DNA of 64,000 nt, taken from CAYGTO01 sp964352815 (GTDB taxonomy: Bacteria > Pseudomonadota > Alphaproteobacteria > Rickettsiales > UBA3002). The stretch lies in NCBI GenBank assembly GCA_964352815.1, contig CAYGTO010000005.1:1-64000 (forward strand). The letters run 5' to 3'. Within the stretch, counting starts at the first letter, position 1, and each line of letters opens with the position of its first letter. The position numbers were made by a program, and so were the translations under genes. A model generated the notes under the pieces. The model was not told the origin of the DNA and ran no database searches. It saw only the letters and a program-made list of their open reading frames with translations. Below are positions 7,011 to 16,297 of this stretch, in pieces.

Positions 7011-8101
7011 ACCAGCTCTTTCACGGTGTGATCATGCAGCTCTGGCTCGAGATAGGTCTTCTCAATATCTAGTGTAGAGCGCGTGCCTAGATCATCATAA
7101 TGCCTATCTAGCCATTCTTTGGTCGCTTCGCGGCCTTTGTCACGCAGCTCCGTCAAGAAGCTCCATTTGGGAGAGAGTTTGCTAGCAACGCTATAATCTT
7201 TCGTCGTTTCATCAGCGCCAATCGCATGTAGCCGGAGTTCAGTGAAATTGAAATGATCTTTATGCTCGTCTTTAATCCAGTCTTGTTCGACGAGTTTTTT
7301 GACGAAGGCAATCGCCCGCATTTCGTGAATCAGCGAAGAATTAAAGGCAATTTCATTGATGCGGTTGAAAATTTCCTGTGATTTTTTCGGGATGTCTTCA
7401 CGCGCAATAGGGTTCACATTGACGACCATAATATCATCGGTGGTTGTGTCATAAACGAGCGGGTGAATCGCTGGGTTGCCCATATAGCCGCCATCCCAAT
7501 AATGCTCCCCTTCAATTTCGATCGCTTGAAACAGCATGGGGAGGCAGGCGGATGCCATGACCTCTTCGCAGCCCACTTGTTCGTTTTTGAACACTTTGAG
7601 CTTGTTGGTTTTCACGTTGGTCGCGCAAATGAACAGTTTGACGCTGTCGCACGCGTGAATTTTATCAAAGTCTACATGGAATTGGAGCACGTCACGCAGC
7701 GGGTTTAGGTTGAGCGGGTTGAAATCATAGGGTGAAAAGGTTTTAGTGAAATTCTCAAACCATAAGTAAGACATGTTCTGATTCATCGCCCCTGTGCCAC
7801 CGCCCATAAAGGCTTCCCAAAAGGTGGGCTTGATCGGACTATAAAACTTCCCGGAATCTGAAATATCTTCCCAGAAGTCGTGCATCTTTTGGCGTGCACC
7901 ATCGAGGCCGCCTTCCATAATGCCCGCCGTATATACCGCAGCATTCATCGCACCCGCGCTGGTAGCAGAAATACCGTCAATATCAACGCGGCCATCTTCG
8001 CACAGCATGTCTAATACGCCCCAGGTAAAGGCCCCATGCGCACCGCCGCCTTGAAGCGCGAGGTTAATGGTTTTCTCGTTCTGTTTATTATTGGAGGCCA
8101 T
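7007..8101 (-). CDS. Patatin-like phospholipase family protein
   Basis: A 364-residue patatin-fold hydrolase. The oxyanion loop is ALQGGGAHGAFTWGVLDML near residue 15. The nucleophile elbow reads GISATSAGAMNAAV, with Ala in place of the first Gly of G-x-S-x-G, a variant I believe occurs in this subgroup. The dyad Asp is in YWDGGYMGNPAIHPL. Members of this group are annotated as phospholipases or polyhydroxybutyrate depolymerases; the substrate cannot be told from sequence. No signal peptide is seen, so it is probably cytoplasmic. It starts 2 nt after the stop of the TraB/GumN gene and is the last gene of the ppiD-trp run. Confidence 0.9.
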   Translation of the reverse strand: MASNNKQNEKTINLALQGGGAHGAFTWGVLDMLCEDGRVDIDGISATSAGAMNAAVYTAGIMEGGLDGARQKMHDFWEDISDSGKFYSPIKPTFWEAFMGGGTGAMNQNMSYLWFENFTKTFSPYDFNPLNLNPLRDVLQFHVDFDKIHACDSVKLFICATNVKTNKLKVFKNEQVGCEEVMASACLPMLFQAIEIEGEHYWDGGYMGNPAIHPLVYDTTTDDIMVVNVNPIAREDIPKKSQEIFNRINEIAFNSSLIHEMRAIAFVKKLVEQDWIKDEHKDHFNFTELRLHAIGADETTKDYSVASKLSPKWSFLTELRDKGREATKEWLDRHYDDLGTRSTLDIEKTYLEPELHDHTVKELV

Positions 8102-8103
8102 GA

Positions 8104-9060
8104 TTAGGGAGTCCCTGTTTCAGCGGTTAACTTAACTGGATGAATTTGATATCCCTCTGCTTCAAGCAAAGAAAGCATACCGTCATCACCGGGTAAATGA
8201 AGCGCGCCGACGGCGATAAATAGCGACATTGTTTGTAACTTATCGAGCGCACGTTTCGTCATGTTGTGATTACGCTTTTCAATAAGCTCTTCTGAAATGT
8301 ACTGCGATAATGTTTCTTGTGGAATGTCGAGTAATGCTTCGGTGCCTACATGTTGAATCTTTTCTAAATCACCACTCAAATAGGCGCGTTTGAGGCTCAA
8401 TTCCATGGATTTGAGGCGCTGAAATGAATCCAGCGTGTAAAACAAAAAGGAGAGCTGTTCATCGACTGATAAATTCTCAAACACGTCAAACTGATCATGA
8501 ATATCCTCAAGTGCAAAGATAGGCTTACCCTCTGCACTGGCCATTTGTTGAAGGCGTTTGTCGACGACGAGTCCATCATTCTCAGGGATCGGGTATTGTA
8601 GAATAATTGCAGCGGCCCACGGTTTTAGGCGCGAAAGAGCTTCTATAGGAATGGCGCCTGTGCGTTTAGCAAGCGCCCTGAGTTGTTTGTAGCGCGTTTC
8701 GTTCATGAGTGTGAAGAGCCCCTTATGCTCTTTTGGAAGTAGAGAGATTTGAATGGTTCGGCGCTGGAGTTCTTCGTCAAGCACGACTTCAAATGCAGCG
8801 GCATCGGTTTCATAAATATAGCGCGCAGCTTTTTTGGTAATAGGCTGCAAGGCTGGGCTGTCAGAGTGAAAAGTGCCGAACAAATAGCCTACTTTGTGAT
8901 TAGTGTCACAAGGCTCTAAGCGATAGAGCAGTGTGTTTAGCTTCTGCTCCAAGATAGGTGTGTAGTCTGATTCGGGGACACATTTTGCATGAGCGTGGTT
9001 CGTCAGCAAGGTGGAAGCAAAAACCACCATGAATGAAATGAAATATGCGCGAATCTTCAT
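8104..9060 (-). CDS. TraB/GumN-family protein, secreted
   Basis: A 318-residue TraB/GumN (PF01963-type) protein. Residues 1-25 are a signal peptide (MKIRAYFISFMVVFASTLL...HAHA). The fold's landmarks are GYLFGTFHSDSPAL near the N-terminus, in place of the usual G-T-x-H motif, and a C-terminal SLFIAVGALHLPGDDGMLSLL, the family's G-x-x-H-L-x-G block. Bacterial members are exported and thought to be metal-dependent proteases or esterases related to Tiki; function is unproven. The reading frame runs upstream to 9207 inside trpC, but the signal peptide fixes the start at 9060, 10 nt after trpC. It is a tail gene of the trp operon. Confidence 0.87.
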   Translation of the reverse strand: MKIRAYFISFMVVFASTLLTNHAHAKCVPESDYTPILEQKLNTLLYRLEPCDTNHKVGYLFGTFHSDSPALQPITKKAARYIYETDAAAFEVVLDEELQRRTIQISLLPKEHKGLFTLMNETRYKQLRALAKRTGAIPIEALSRLKPWAAAIILQYPIPENDGLVVDKRLQQMASAEGKPIFALEDIHDQFDVFENLSVDEQLSFLFYTLDSFQRLKSMELSLKRAYLSGDLEKIQHVGTEALLDIPQETLSQYISEELIEKRNHNMTKRALDKLQTMSLFIAVGALHLPGDDGMLSLLEAEGYQIHPVKLTAETGTP

Positions 9061-9070
9061 ATGTGAGATG

Positions 9071-9868
9071 TTATCCCGTTCCCAATAATGATACCGTAGC
9101 ATCATATATATTGCGCTGCAACAAAAGTGATTCGCCGACCAAGAAGCAATGAATATCATGTGCTTGAATGGCTTTGACATCATCATGTGTTTTGATGCCA
9201 CTTTCACATACTATTACGTAATCAGCGGGAATTCCCTGCGCGATACGGGGGGTGTTCTCGAGGTTCACTTCAAGGGTTTTAAGGTTGCGATTATTGACGC
9301 CAATAAGACGAGAGCTCAGATGCGTTAGCGCGCGGTCGCGCTCTTCTTCATCATGGACCTCGATGAGTACGTCCATCCCAAGCTCATGCGTGGCGGCTTC
9401 GAGTTCTTTTGCCTGCGCATCGGAGAGCGCCGCCATGATGATCAGAATACAATCCGCGCCGATAGCGCGTGATTCTATAATCTGATAGGAATCGACCATG
9501 AAGTCTTTACGAAGTACGGGGAGGGTGCATGCCTCTCGTGCCGTAATCAAATCGCCATCATTCCCTTGAAAATAAGGCGCGTCTGTGAGGACGGAAAGAC
9601 AGCCTACTCCCGCGCGTTCATATTCTTTTGCTATTGCCGCTGGGTCAAAAGCTTCACGAATGAGCCCCTTGCTTGGCGATGCTTTCTTTATCTCACTGAT
9701 AAGCCCGATTTGAGCTGTGTCCGCTTTTGTTTTGAGGGCTTTCATAAAGCCCCGGGTTTCACTTTGCGTCTTGATACGCTCTTCTAGGTCGCTAAGAGGG
9801 ACTGCTTGTTTTTGCTTAACCACATATTCACGTTTTACCTCACAAATTTCATCGAGTTTATCAGACAT
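9071..9868 (-). CDS. trpC: Indole-3-glycerol phosphate synthase
   Basis: TrpC, 265 residues, converts CdRP to indole-3-glycerol phosphate, a late step of tryptophan synthesis. The TIM-barrel motifs are all there: ISEIKKASPSKGLI, with the catalytic Lys, then VLTDAPYFQGN, LRKDFMVDSYQI, LIEVHDEEE, IGVNNRNLKTLEV and CESGIKTHDD. It is a stand-alone enzyme, not fused to TrpF. It begins 1 nt after the trpD stop. Neither trpF nor trpBA is in this window, so the pathway is split across the chromosome. Confidence 0.98.
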   Translation of the reverse strand: MSDKLDEICEVKREYVVKQKQAVPLSDLEERIKTQSETRGFMKALKTKADTAQIGLISEIKKASPSKGLIREAFDPAAIAKEYERAGVGCLSVLTDAPYFQGNDGDLITAREACTLPVLRKDFMVDSYQIIESRAIGADCILIIMAALSDAQAKELEAATHELGMDVLIEVHDEEERDRALTHLSSRLIGVNNRNLKTLEVNLENTPRIAQGIPADYVIVCESGIKTHDDVKAIQAHDIHCFLVGESLLLQRNIYDATVSLLGTG

Positions 9869-9869
9869 A

Positions 9870-10889
9870 TCAGCTCTGGTTACTCCAATGAATCAGCTCT
9901 TTCAGAGTATTCCGCGCACGGCCGCTATCAATAGCGAGCTTGGCCTCGCGTACCCCGTCTTTCAAGGTGTCGGCGGTGCCCGCAATGATCAGGGATGCGG
10001 CACTGTTGAGTAACACAGCATCACGGTAGGCACCTTGTTCGCCATAGAGCAGCGCTTTAATCGCTTCTGCATTGGTTTGCGCGTCACCACCCTGAATATC
10101 TTTAAGCTGTGCTCGCGCGAGTCCGGCATCTTCAGGCGTCACGCTGAAGGTTTTGATGCGCCCTTTGTTGAGCGAAGCAACATAGGATTGGCCGGTGATG
10201 GTGAGCTCGTCAAGCCCGTCCTCGCCATGCACGACCCAGGCATGTTCCATATTGAGCAACTTTAAGACACGGACAATCGAATCGATGAGTGATTTGTCGT
10301 ATACGCCGAGAAGCTGGCGCTGCGTCCGCGCCGGATTAATAAGTGGGCCTAGGACGTTAAAGATAGTGCGTGTTTTTAGTTTCTTGCGAATGGGCGCAAC
10401 GTGTTTCATAGCATCATGAAATTGCGTTGCCATCATGAAACAAATGTTTGCTTTTTTAAGGCACTGCTCAAGCACATGCTTTTCCGCCATAATATTAATA
10501 CCCAACGCTTCGAGAACATCAGCAGACCCTGACTTTGACGAGACAGAGCGATTACCGTGCTTAGCAACGGGAATGCCGCACGCGGCCACGACGAGCGCAG
10601 AGGCAGTGGAAATATTATACGTCCCTTTTGCATCGCCTCCCGTGCCACATGTGTCGATTGCATCTGCGGGTGCTTTAATCGGTTTGGCTAGTTTTCGGAG
10701 TACTTCGACAGCGCCGGTGATTTCATCAGCTGTTTCGCCTTTTTTCTTCAATGCGAGAAGGAATCCTTCAATTTCATCATCATTCGCATCACCCTTCATA
10801 ATGCGTGTGAAGGCGCGCTTGCTCTCAGCGCGTGTAAGCGAATTACCCGCGTCAATCTTATCAATGAGAGGGGTTAATGAAGTGGCCAT
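9870..10889 (-). CDS. trpD: Anthranilate phosphoribosyltransferase
   Basis: TrpD, 339 residues, joins anthranilate to PRPP. The glycine-rich PRPP loop reads DTCGTGGDAKGTYNISTASA, followed by KHGNRSVSSKSGSADVLEALG and the FNVLGPLINPARTQRQLLGVY block. The late HGEDGLDELTITG stretch binds anthranilate and metal. Length is standard. It lies 7 nt downstream of trpG and 1 nt upstream of trpC. Confidence 0.98.
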   Translation of the reverse strand: MATSLTPLIDKIDAGNSLTRAESKRAFTRIMKGDANDDEIEGFLLALKKKGETADEITGAVEVLRKLAKPIKAPADAIDTCGTGGDAKGTYNISTASALVVAACGIPVAKHGNRSVSSKSGSADVLEALGINIMAEKHVLEQCLKKANICFMMATQFHDAMKHVAPIRKKLKTRTIFNVLGPLINPARTQRQLLGVYDKSLIDSIVRVLKLLNMEHAWVVHGEDGLDELTITGQSYVASLNKGRIKTFSVTPEDAGLARAQLKDIQGGDAQTNAEAIKALLYGEQGAYRDAVLLNSAASLIIAGTADTLKDGVREAKLAIDSGRARNTLKELIHWSNQS

Positions 10890-10896
10890 AGCTGCT

Positions 10897-11481
10897 TTAT
10901 ATCAGTTCGAGGAAATTTCTCAACACATCATGCCCATACTGCGAGGCAATACTTTCCGGGTGAAATTGCACGCCGTGCAGCGGGTGTTTCTTGTGCGCGA
11001 TTCCCATGATGGTGCCATCTTCAATTTCAGAAGTGATCTCGAAACAGTCTGGCAGCGATTCACGTTCGACAATCAAAGAATGATAGCGCGTTGCTTCAAA
11101 CGGGCTACTCAGCCCTTTAAAGACGGACTTGCTTGTATGGGTAATCATACTCGTTTTGCCGTGCATCGGTTTTTTTGCACGGATGATTTTTCCGCCATAA
11201 GCCTGTGCGATGGATTGATGTCCCAAACACACGCCAAGCATGGGAATGGATGGGCCGAGTTTTGCGACGAGCTCGAGGCAAATACCCGCTTCATCAGGTG
11301 TTGCCGGGCCTGGCGAAATGATAATGCCATCAACCGTTCCTGCCGCTTTCTTAGCTTCAATATCACTCACGCTGACCGCATCATTGCGCACCACTTCGAT
11401 CGGTGAACCCAGTTCTTGCACGTAATGTGATAGATTATAGGTGAAGCTATCGTAATTATCGATTAGGAGAATCTGTTTCAT
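10897..11481 (-). CDS. trpG: Anthranilate synthase glutamine amidotransferase component
   Basis: TrpG, 194 residues, supplies ammonia from glutamine to TrpE. The class I amidotransferase triad is visible: Cys in MLGVCLGHQSIAQAYGG, and His and Glu in HGVQFHPESIASQYG. The start MKQILLIDNYDSFTYNL is the usual one. Its ATG overlaps the trpE stop by 4 nt, consistent with equal synthesis of the two subunits. It may also serve PabB, as in some bacteria; that cannot be told here. Confidence 0.97.
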   Translation of the reverse strand: MKQILLIDNYDSFTYNLSHYVQELGSPIEVVRNDAVSVSDIEAKKAAGTVDGIIISPGPATPDEAGICLELVAKLGPSIPMLGVCLGHQSIAQAYGGKIIRAKKPMHGKTSMITHTSKSVFKGLSSPFEATRYHSLIVERESLPDCFEITSEIEDGTIMGIAHKKHPLHGVQFHPESIASQYGHDVLRNFLELI

Positions 11482-12983
11482 TCAAACCTCCGTGCTTGCT
11501 CTGCAGCCTTCATCAGCGCTTTGGCCTTGTTCCATGACTCTTGATATTCACCTTCAGGACTGCTGTCTGCGACCACGCCGCCGCCAGCTTGAATATGAAG
11601 CTTTCCATCTTTAATCAAGCCCGTGCGCAGTGTGATACAGGTATCCATTGCACCATTGGCCGAAATATAGCCGACACCGCCGGCATAGAAGCTGCGGCGT
11701 TCGGGCTCTAACTCATCAATGATTTCCATAGCGCGAATTTTCGGTGCGCCGCTAACGGTGCCTGCGGGGAAGCCGGCGATCAGCGCATCGATCGCATCAT
11801 ATTTGTCGCGATCGAGTGTTCCTGTTACGTGCGATGCAATATGCATCACATGCGAATAATATTCGATCTGCATCTGCTCATCAACGTTGACGGTGCCTGC
11901 TTTAGCAACACGGCCAACATCGTTACGCCCAAGATCGAGAAGCATCAAATGTTCTGCTGTTTCTTTTTCATCAGAAAGAAGGTCTTTCGCGAGCGCCATA
12001 TCTTCTGCAGGTGTTTTGCCGCGTTTACGCGTCCCAGCGATCGGACGAATAGTGATTTCATCATCGCGCACACGCACCAAAATCTCTGGGCTTGATCCTA
12101 CTAGTGCATAGTCGCCAAACTCTAAATAAAAGAGGAAAGGCGAAGGGTTCATCTGGCGCAGTGAACGATAGAGCGCGAACGGGTGGTGCTCAAACGGAGT
12201 AGAAAATCTCTGAGAGAGTACCGTCTGGAAAATATCTCCGGCCATGATGTAGTCTTTGGCTTTATTAACCATGCCGTGAAACTCAGGCTCGGTGACATTT
12301 GATTCGAATGAGAGTGTTTCTGTATCCACGGGCTTGTAATAGCTGCGTTGATCAAGAGGGCCTTGGAGCGTGTCGATCACGGCTTCAATTTCTTGACGCG
12401 CGTCTTGATAGGCTTTTCCTGCACTGTATTCGTCGAACGTTGTTTCTGCCCAAATCGGGCGACACAAATAGACAACCCCATCAACCGAATCAAAAATGGC
12501 GAGCATTGAAGGGCGCATAAAACATGCATCCGGAATATCGATTGGGTCAGGATTTGTATCTGGTAATTTTTCCATCAGCTTGACCATATCATAGCCAAAA
12601 TAACCTACGATTCCTGCGGCCATGGGCGGCAGTTCGGAAGGTAGTTCCATGGTGCAGCGTTTTACCAGCTGGCGCATCGAGCTAAGCGCATCTTCATAGC
12701 ATGGCTCGAAATGGTCTGGTTGAGTGAGTGCATCTTCGTTAATCTCAGAAGTGCTCCCAAAACAGCGCCACACGATATCGGGTTGCATGCCAATAATAGA
12801 GTAACGGCCGCGTGCGGCGCCGCCCTCAACCGATTCTAGTAAGAAGCATACAGAGTGTTGTTTCCGTAGTTTGAGTACTGCAGAAACAGGCGTTTCCACA
12901 TCGGCAACAAACCGTGTCCACATCATACTTGGATTTCCGGCCAGAAGCTGGTCAGTGACGGTTTGTTTTTCAGGAAATTGCAT
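11478..12983 (-). CDS. trpE: Anthranilate synthase component I
   Basis: TrpE, 501 residues, makes anthranilate from chorismate with ammonia from TrpG. The tryptophan-feedback motif LLES is present (CFLLESVEGGAARGRYSIIG), so the enzyme is probably Trp-inhibited. The chorismate-binding C-terminal half has SPEILVRV, IRPIAGTRKRGKTPAED, LLDLGRNDVGRVAK, HIASHVTGTLD and FPAGTVSGAPKIRAMEII. Start chosen is MQFPEKQ at 12983, 7 nt after the ppiD stop; a longer frame to 13022 overlaps ppiD. I see no leader peptide or attenuator upstream, so control may rest with the ppiD promoter and feedback. Confidence 0.97.
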   Translation of the reverse strand: MQFPEKQTVTDQLLAGNPSMMWTRFVADVETPVSAVLKLRKQHSVCFLLESVEGGAARGRYSIIGMQPDIVWRCFGSTSEINEDALTQPDHFEPCYEDALSSMRQLVKRCTMELPSELPPMAAGIVGYFGYDMVKLMEKLPDTNPDPIDIPDACFMRPSMLAIFDSVDGVVYLCRPIWAETTFDEYSAGKAYQDARQEIEAVIDTLQGPLDQRSYYKPVDTETLSFESNVTEPEFHGMVNKAKDYIMAGDIFQTVLSQRFSTPFEHHPFALYRSLRQMNPSPFLFYLEFGDYALVGSSPEILVRVRDDEITIRPIAGTRKRGKTPAEDMALAKDLLSDEKETAEHLMLLDLGRNDVGRVAKAGTVNVDEQMQIEYYSHVMHIASHVTGTLDRDKYDAIDALIAGFPAGTVSGAPKIRAMEIIDELEPERRSFYAGGVGYISANGAMDTCITLRTGLIKDGKLHIQAGGGVVADSSPEGEYQESWNKAKALMKAAEQARRFE

Positions 12984-12990
12984 GGCTAGA

Positions 12991-14895
12991 CTACCGGGCG
13001 ATCTCTTGCAGCAACGATTCATTGATCGTTACCGGATATTTCGCGCGTAGATAGTGCAAATATTGGTCAAGCAACTCAATGCGATACTCTTTCGCGAGCC
13101 TCTGGCGTAGCGCATCCAGTTCGGCTTTTTTGGCATTCTCAAATGGTTTCGCTGGAATGATTTTCTTCACAACACCTATGGCAAAGTCGCCGTCGGGTAG
13201 CGGATAGGCGCCGGTGCTGTCATTGATCTCTTTGTCATCGAACAATTCTTTTACAAAGCCATTCGTTGTATTGATTTTTTTCGAACTGTCCTGGATGGAA
13301 ATACTTTCGTCGTTACGAGCAAGCGGCTTGCTTGTGATGAGAGAGAGCTGACTTAGGCGAAGCACGTCCGCGGGTGCATCCGAGGCGTTTGCTTTTTCGG
13401 CAATCTCGGATGCTTTTTGTACTTTCAGCTCTTGGCGTTTTAACGCGTTCCAGCTCTCAGTAACTTCTCCTCTGACGGCGTCAAAGGCTTTGGGCTGACT
13501 CTCAATCACTTGCGTGACTTTGGTCAGGAAATACACTTGATTCGGACCTACCTCGAGATTTGAAATAAGGTCTTTCTCGTCATCATAATGTTTCGCTAGA
13601 ATTTGTGCTTCCACATCGGATGGTTTCATTGCACCGGAAGATCCTTGGCGTTCGAGCGAACGAGAGACAGGTGCAATCGTGCCCACGCGAGAACTATATT
13701 TCTTAGCGATCTCTTGAAGCGATGAGCCCCCCGCAACGGCATCTTCAATGGTTACTGTGAAATCGTTTAGTGCTTTAGCACGCTTACTCTGAAGCAATTC
13801 TTTTTCTAATGTATCCTTAACCTCGTCGAATGCTTTGACTGTAGGTGCATTGATCGAACGAATAATAAAGACATGCCAGCCAAAGCTTGTATTGATCGGT
13901 TCCGTGACGCTGCCTGCTGCGCTGTTGAACACGATCTCTTCAGCGCTTTCCGGTAAGTCGCCTAGAGTAACATCTCCAAGGTCAGAATAAGTGCCATGCG
14001 CTACCGGTGCTTTTGCCGGTGAACTAACCCCATTCTCATCAAGGAGCGCTTGCGCTGTGGCCGCGTCGTCGTAAGTGGCAAACAACCATTGCGCGACGCT
14101 GCGTGACTCTGGCGAGGCGTATAAATCTTTATTCGCTTCATAGGATGATTTGAGCTCATCATTCGACACGTTAACTGAATTGATGATCGCTTCTGGTTCA
14201 ATGACGACATACTCAAAGGCACGATATTCCGGCGTACGGTAGAGCGGTTGCTGTTTTTCGTATAACTCTTGCAGTTCTTCGTCGCTTGGCTTGGGTAATT
14301 CACCTACATTGCGATTTGTCACCAAACCGAGTTGAACCACGCGGCGCTCACCTTCCGTTAAATAGATGCGGCGGACAAGTGGCTCTGACACGAGAGGAAT
14401 ATTCGTAATCACGCTCTCAAGCAGGTCAATACTCAGCTCTTCACGCAGAAAATTAAGATAGGTGCTTTCGCTCAAGCGATTATCACGAAGCATTAGGGAG
14501 AAGAGCTGGCGGTCGAATTCCCCGCTATTATTGATAAAGTCTGGGTTGGTCCTGATGTGTTCTGCGAGTAATTCGTCAGAAATGCGAACACCCAGCTCAT
14601 CGGCTTCTTGAAACAGCAGGGCATTATTCACTAAGGCGCTGAGCACCTGCTGCGGTACATTAAGCTGAGCGAAAAGCTCGCTTGAGTAATTATTACCAAA
14701 AGAGCGGCGTACACGCTGAAGTGCCCGATCATAGCGGCTTGCCGTAATCGATATGTCGCCAACGACCGCGACAGCATTACTGGGAGGCCCGGTGATAATG
14801 TCACCGATCCCCCAAACGGCAAAACTGAGGATCAGCGTGCCGAGTAACAGCTTAGAGAAGAGGCTATGCGCGCCTTTGCGCATCGTATCAAGCAT
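12991..14895 (-). CDS. PpiD/SurA-type periplasmic peptidyl-prolyl isomerase
   Basis: A 634-residue membrane-anchored folding factor. A short cytoplasmic start (MLDTMRKGAHSLFSK) precedes a membrane helix (about residues 16-35, LLLGTLILSFAVWGIGDIIT). The periplasmic part follows with the SurA_N-like region and a parvulin domain at about 265-370 (GTYSDLGDVTLGDLPESAEEIVF, then TSFGWHVFIIRSI). PpiD works at the Sec exit on newly exported proteins. It heads the run into trpE, an order often seen in alphaproteobacteria. AGGGACTCC precedes the ATG. Confidence 0.92.
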   Translation of the reverse strand: MLDTMRKGAHSLFSKLLLGTLILSFAVWGIGDIITGPPSNAVAVVGDISITASRYDRALQRVRRSFGNNYSSELFAQLNVPQQVLSALVNNALLFQEADELGVRISDELLAEHIRTNPDFINNSGEFDRQLFSLMLRDNRLSESTYLNFLREELSIDLLESVITNIPLVSEPLVRRIYLTEGERRVVQLGLVTNRNVGELPKPSDEELQELYEKQQPLYRTPEYRAFEYVVIEPEAIINSVNVSNDELKSSYEANKDLYASPESRSVAQWLFATYDDAATAQALLDENGVSSPAKAPVAHGTYSDLGDVTLGDLPESAEEIVFNSAAGSVTEPINTSFGWHVFIIRSINAPTVKAFDEVKDTLEKELLQSKRAKALNDFTVTIEDAVAGGSSLQEIAKKYSSRVGTIAPVSRSLERQGSSGAMKPSDVEAQILAKHYDDEKDLISNLEVGPNQVYFLTKVTQVIESQPKAFDAVRGEVTESWNALKRQELKVQKASEIAEKANASDAPADVLRLSQLSLITSKPLARNDESISIQDSSKKINTTNGFVKELFDDKEINDSTGAYPLPDGDFAIGVVKKIIPAKPFENAKKAELDALRQRLAKEYRIELLDQYLHYLRAKYPVTINESLLQEIAR

Positions 14896-15019
14896 AGGAG
14901 TCCCTGTTTTTGTCTAGTTGTAACCCTTGGTTATAGGGTGCAAAATTGAAAAATCAAAAGAAACTGAAGGGATGTCCTCTTTCAGTTGCGCGATCATAAA
15001 AAATGATTAGGCTCGCGCC

Positions 15020-15703
15020 ATGAGTTATTTCGTCGCAAATTGGAAAATGTATGGCAATCAGGCGCTTGTCTCGGAGTTGGCGCAAGCAATGCCGGAATCT
15101 AGCCGTTTTGACTCTATCGTCATTTGTCCACCCGCTCCATTACTGGACCGAGTAAATAGCGTTTTTTCATGCGAAATGGGCGGCCAGGATTGTTCGCCGT
15201 ACGAACATGGTGCGTATACGGGTGATGTTTCGGCGCCCATGCTTAAGGACTTGGGTTGCAGCTATGTGATTCTTGGGCATTCAGAGCGCCGCCAGCACCA
15301 CGGCGAGAAAGATGTGTTAGTCAAAGCGAAAGCGGAAGCAGCTATGAAGGCAGGGCTCACGCCTATTATTTGCGTGGGCGAGACATTAGCAGAGCGTGAA
15401 GGTGGTTTTGTTCTTGAGGTGCTCGAGAAACAAGTCGCAGCATCCATACCAGACTCGGGTGATTATCTCATCGCTTATGAGCCGGTTTGGGCGATTGGAA
15501 CGGGCCATACACCCAGTCTCGAACAGATTGAAGCGGCACATGCACATATTAAACAGGTCAGCGGTGGGGCGGCGGTGCTCTATGGTGGCTCGGTGAAACC
15601 TGCGAATTTGGATGAAATTCTCACTGTACAAACCGTCGATGGTGTATTAGTAGGTAGCGCCAGTATTGATTCGGAGAGTTTCCGAAAAATGATTGAGAAA
15701 TAA
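15020..15703 (+). CDS. tpiA: Triosephosphate isomerase
   Basis: TpiA, 227 residues, interconverts dihydroxyacetone phosphate and glyceraldehyde 3-phosphate in glycolysis. Substrate-binding Asn and Lys are in FVANWKMYGN, the electrophilic His in VILGHSERRQHHGE, the catalytic Glu in IAYEPVWAIGTGHTP, and the phosphate loop in VLYGGSVKPANLDEIL. It is about 20 residues shorter than the usual 250, with compact loops, but all catalytic residues are in place. It diverges from ppiD and is followed by a palindromic element, then secG. Confidence 0.98.
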   Translation: MSYFVANWKMYGNQALVSELAQAMPESSRFDSIVICPPAPLLDRVNSVFSCEMGGQDCSPYEHGAYTGDVSAPMLKDLGCSYVILGHSERRQHHGEKDVLVKAKAEAAMKAGLTPIICVGETLAEREGGFVLEVLEKQVAASIPDSGDYLIAYEPVWAIGTGHTPSLEQIEAAHAHIKQVSGGAAVLYGGSVKPANLDEILTVQTVDGVLVGSASIDSESFRKMIEK

Positions 15704-15708
15704 CGTTT

Positions 15709-15794
15709 CGTCATTCTCGACCGAGCCTAGCGAGTGTCGGGAATCTAATCGAGATAGATCCCCGAGACGAACAGCAGTTCGCTCGAGGATGACG
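15709..15794. repeat. Palindromic element, CGTCATTCTCGA family
   Basis: The 86-nt element starts CGTCATTCTCGA and ends TCGAGGATGACG, near-perfect inverted ends. Inside are CGGGAATC and GATCCCCGAG, which also pair. It begins 6 nt after the tpiA stop and could form the 3' end of its mRNA. A close relative lies at 16298-16380. Confidence 0.85.
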
Positions 15795-15811
15795 GCAACT
15801 AAGGTAAGAAC

Positions 15812-16204
15812 ATGGAACTACAAACAATTTTACTCGCGCTGCATGTGGTTGTCACCTTGTTGATGATCGGATTTATTCTGTTGCAGAAAAGCAGCACTGA
15901 TGGTTTTGGGCTTGGGGGCGGAAGTGGTGCAGGGCTGATGTCTGGGCGCCAGACGGCGAATTTTATGACGCGCACTACGGGTATATTGGCGGCCATCTTT
16001 ATGGCGAATAGCTTGTTGCTCTCTATTCTAGCGGCCAGTGACCGTGGGACCTCGATTCTGGATGAAGCGCCGACTGCAGTGATCGAAGGGCAAGAAGAGC
16101 TGGGTGTTCCGCTGGTGGGTGATGGCGAGACAGCGACGCAAGACGTTGCTCCTGTGAAAATAAAGGAAATGCCGAGTGAGCCTATAGTGCCGCTCGCGGA
16201 ATAA
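15812..16204 (+). CDS. secG: Preprotein translocase subunit SecG
   Basis: SecG, 130 residues, the small SecYEG subunit that aids protein export. Two membrane helices flank a glycine-rich cytoplasmic loop: helix 1 (ILLALHVVVTLLMIGFILLQ), the loop QKSSTDGFGLGGGSGAGLMSGR, and helix 2 (TTGILAAIFMANSLLLSILA). The family signature F-x-G-G-x-x-G is present in variant form. The C-terminal tail of about 50 residues is acidic and low complexity, as in many alphaproteobacterial SecG. It lies between tpiA and pyrG, a common order. Confidence 0.95.
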   Translation: MELQTILLALHVVVTLLMIGFILLQKSSTDGFGLGGGSGAGLMSGRQTANFMTRTTGILAAIFMANSLLLSILAASDRGTSILDEAPTAVIEGQEELGVPLVGDGETATQDVAPVKIKEMPSEPIVPLAE

Positions 16205-16253
16205 TTCGAAACTACTCCTTGCGCTCCCCTAAAAGCCGAGTTATACCTTATAT

Positions 16254-16275
16254 CCCGTAGCAACCTACGGGGATT
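16254..16275 (+). terminator. Hairpin after secG, possible terminator
   Basis: A CCCGTAG/CTACGGG stem with CAAC loop is followed by a short GATTTC tail. The T run is weak, so it may be a mild terminator or an mRNA-end hairpin. Confidence 0.45.
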
Positions 16276-16297
16276 TCATGAGAGATTTGCAAATATT

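Noticed and set aside
10435..11406. 323-codon open frame antisense to trpD and trpG
   Set aside because: It lies wholly opposite two certain genes, with no ribosome site or recognisable domain; it is a shadow frame.
14896..15019. Possible trp attenuator or leader upstream of ppiD-trpE
   Set aside because: No Trp-rich leader peptide and no terminator/antiterminator pair could be found here or before trpE.
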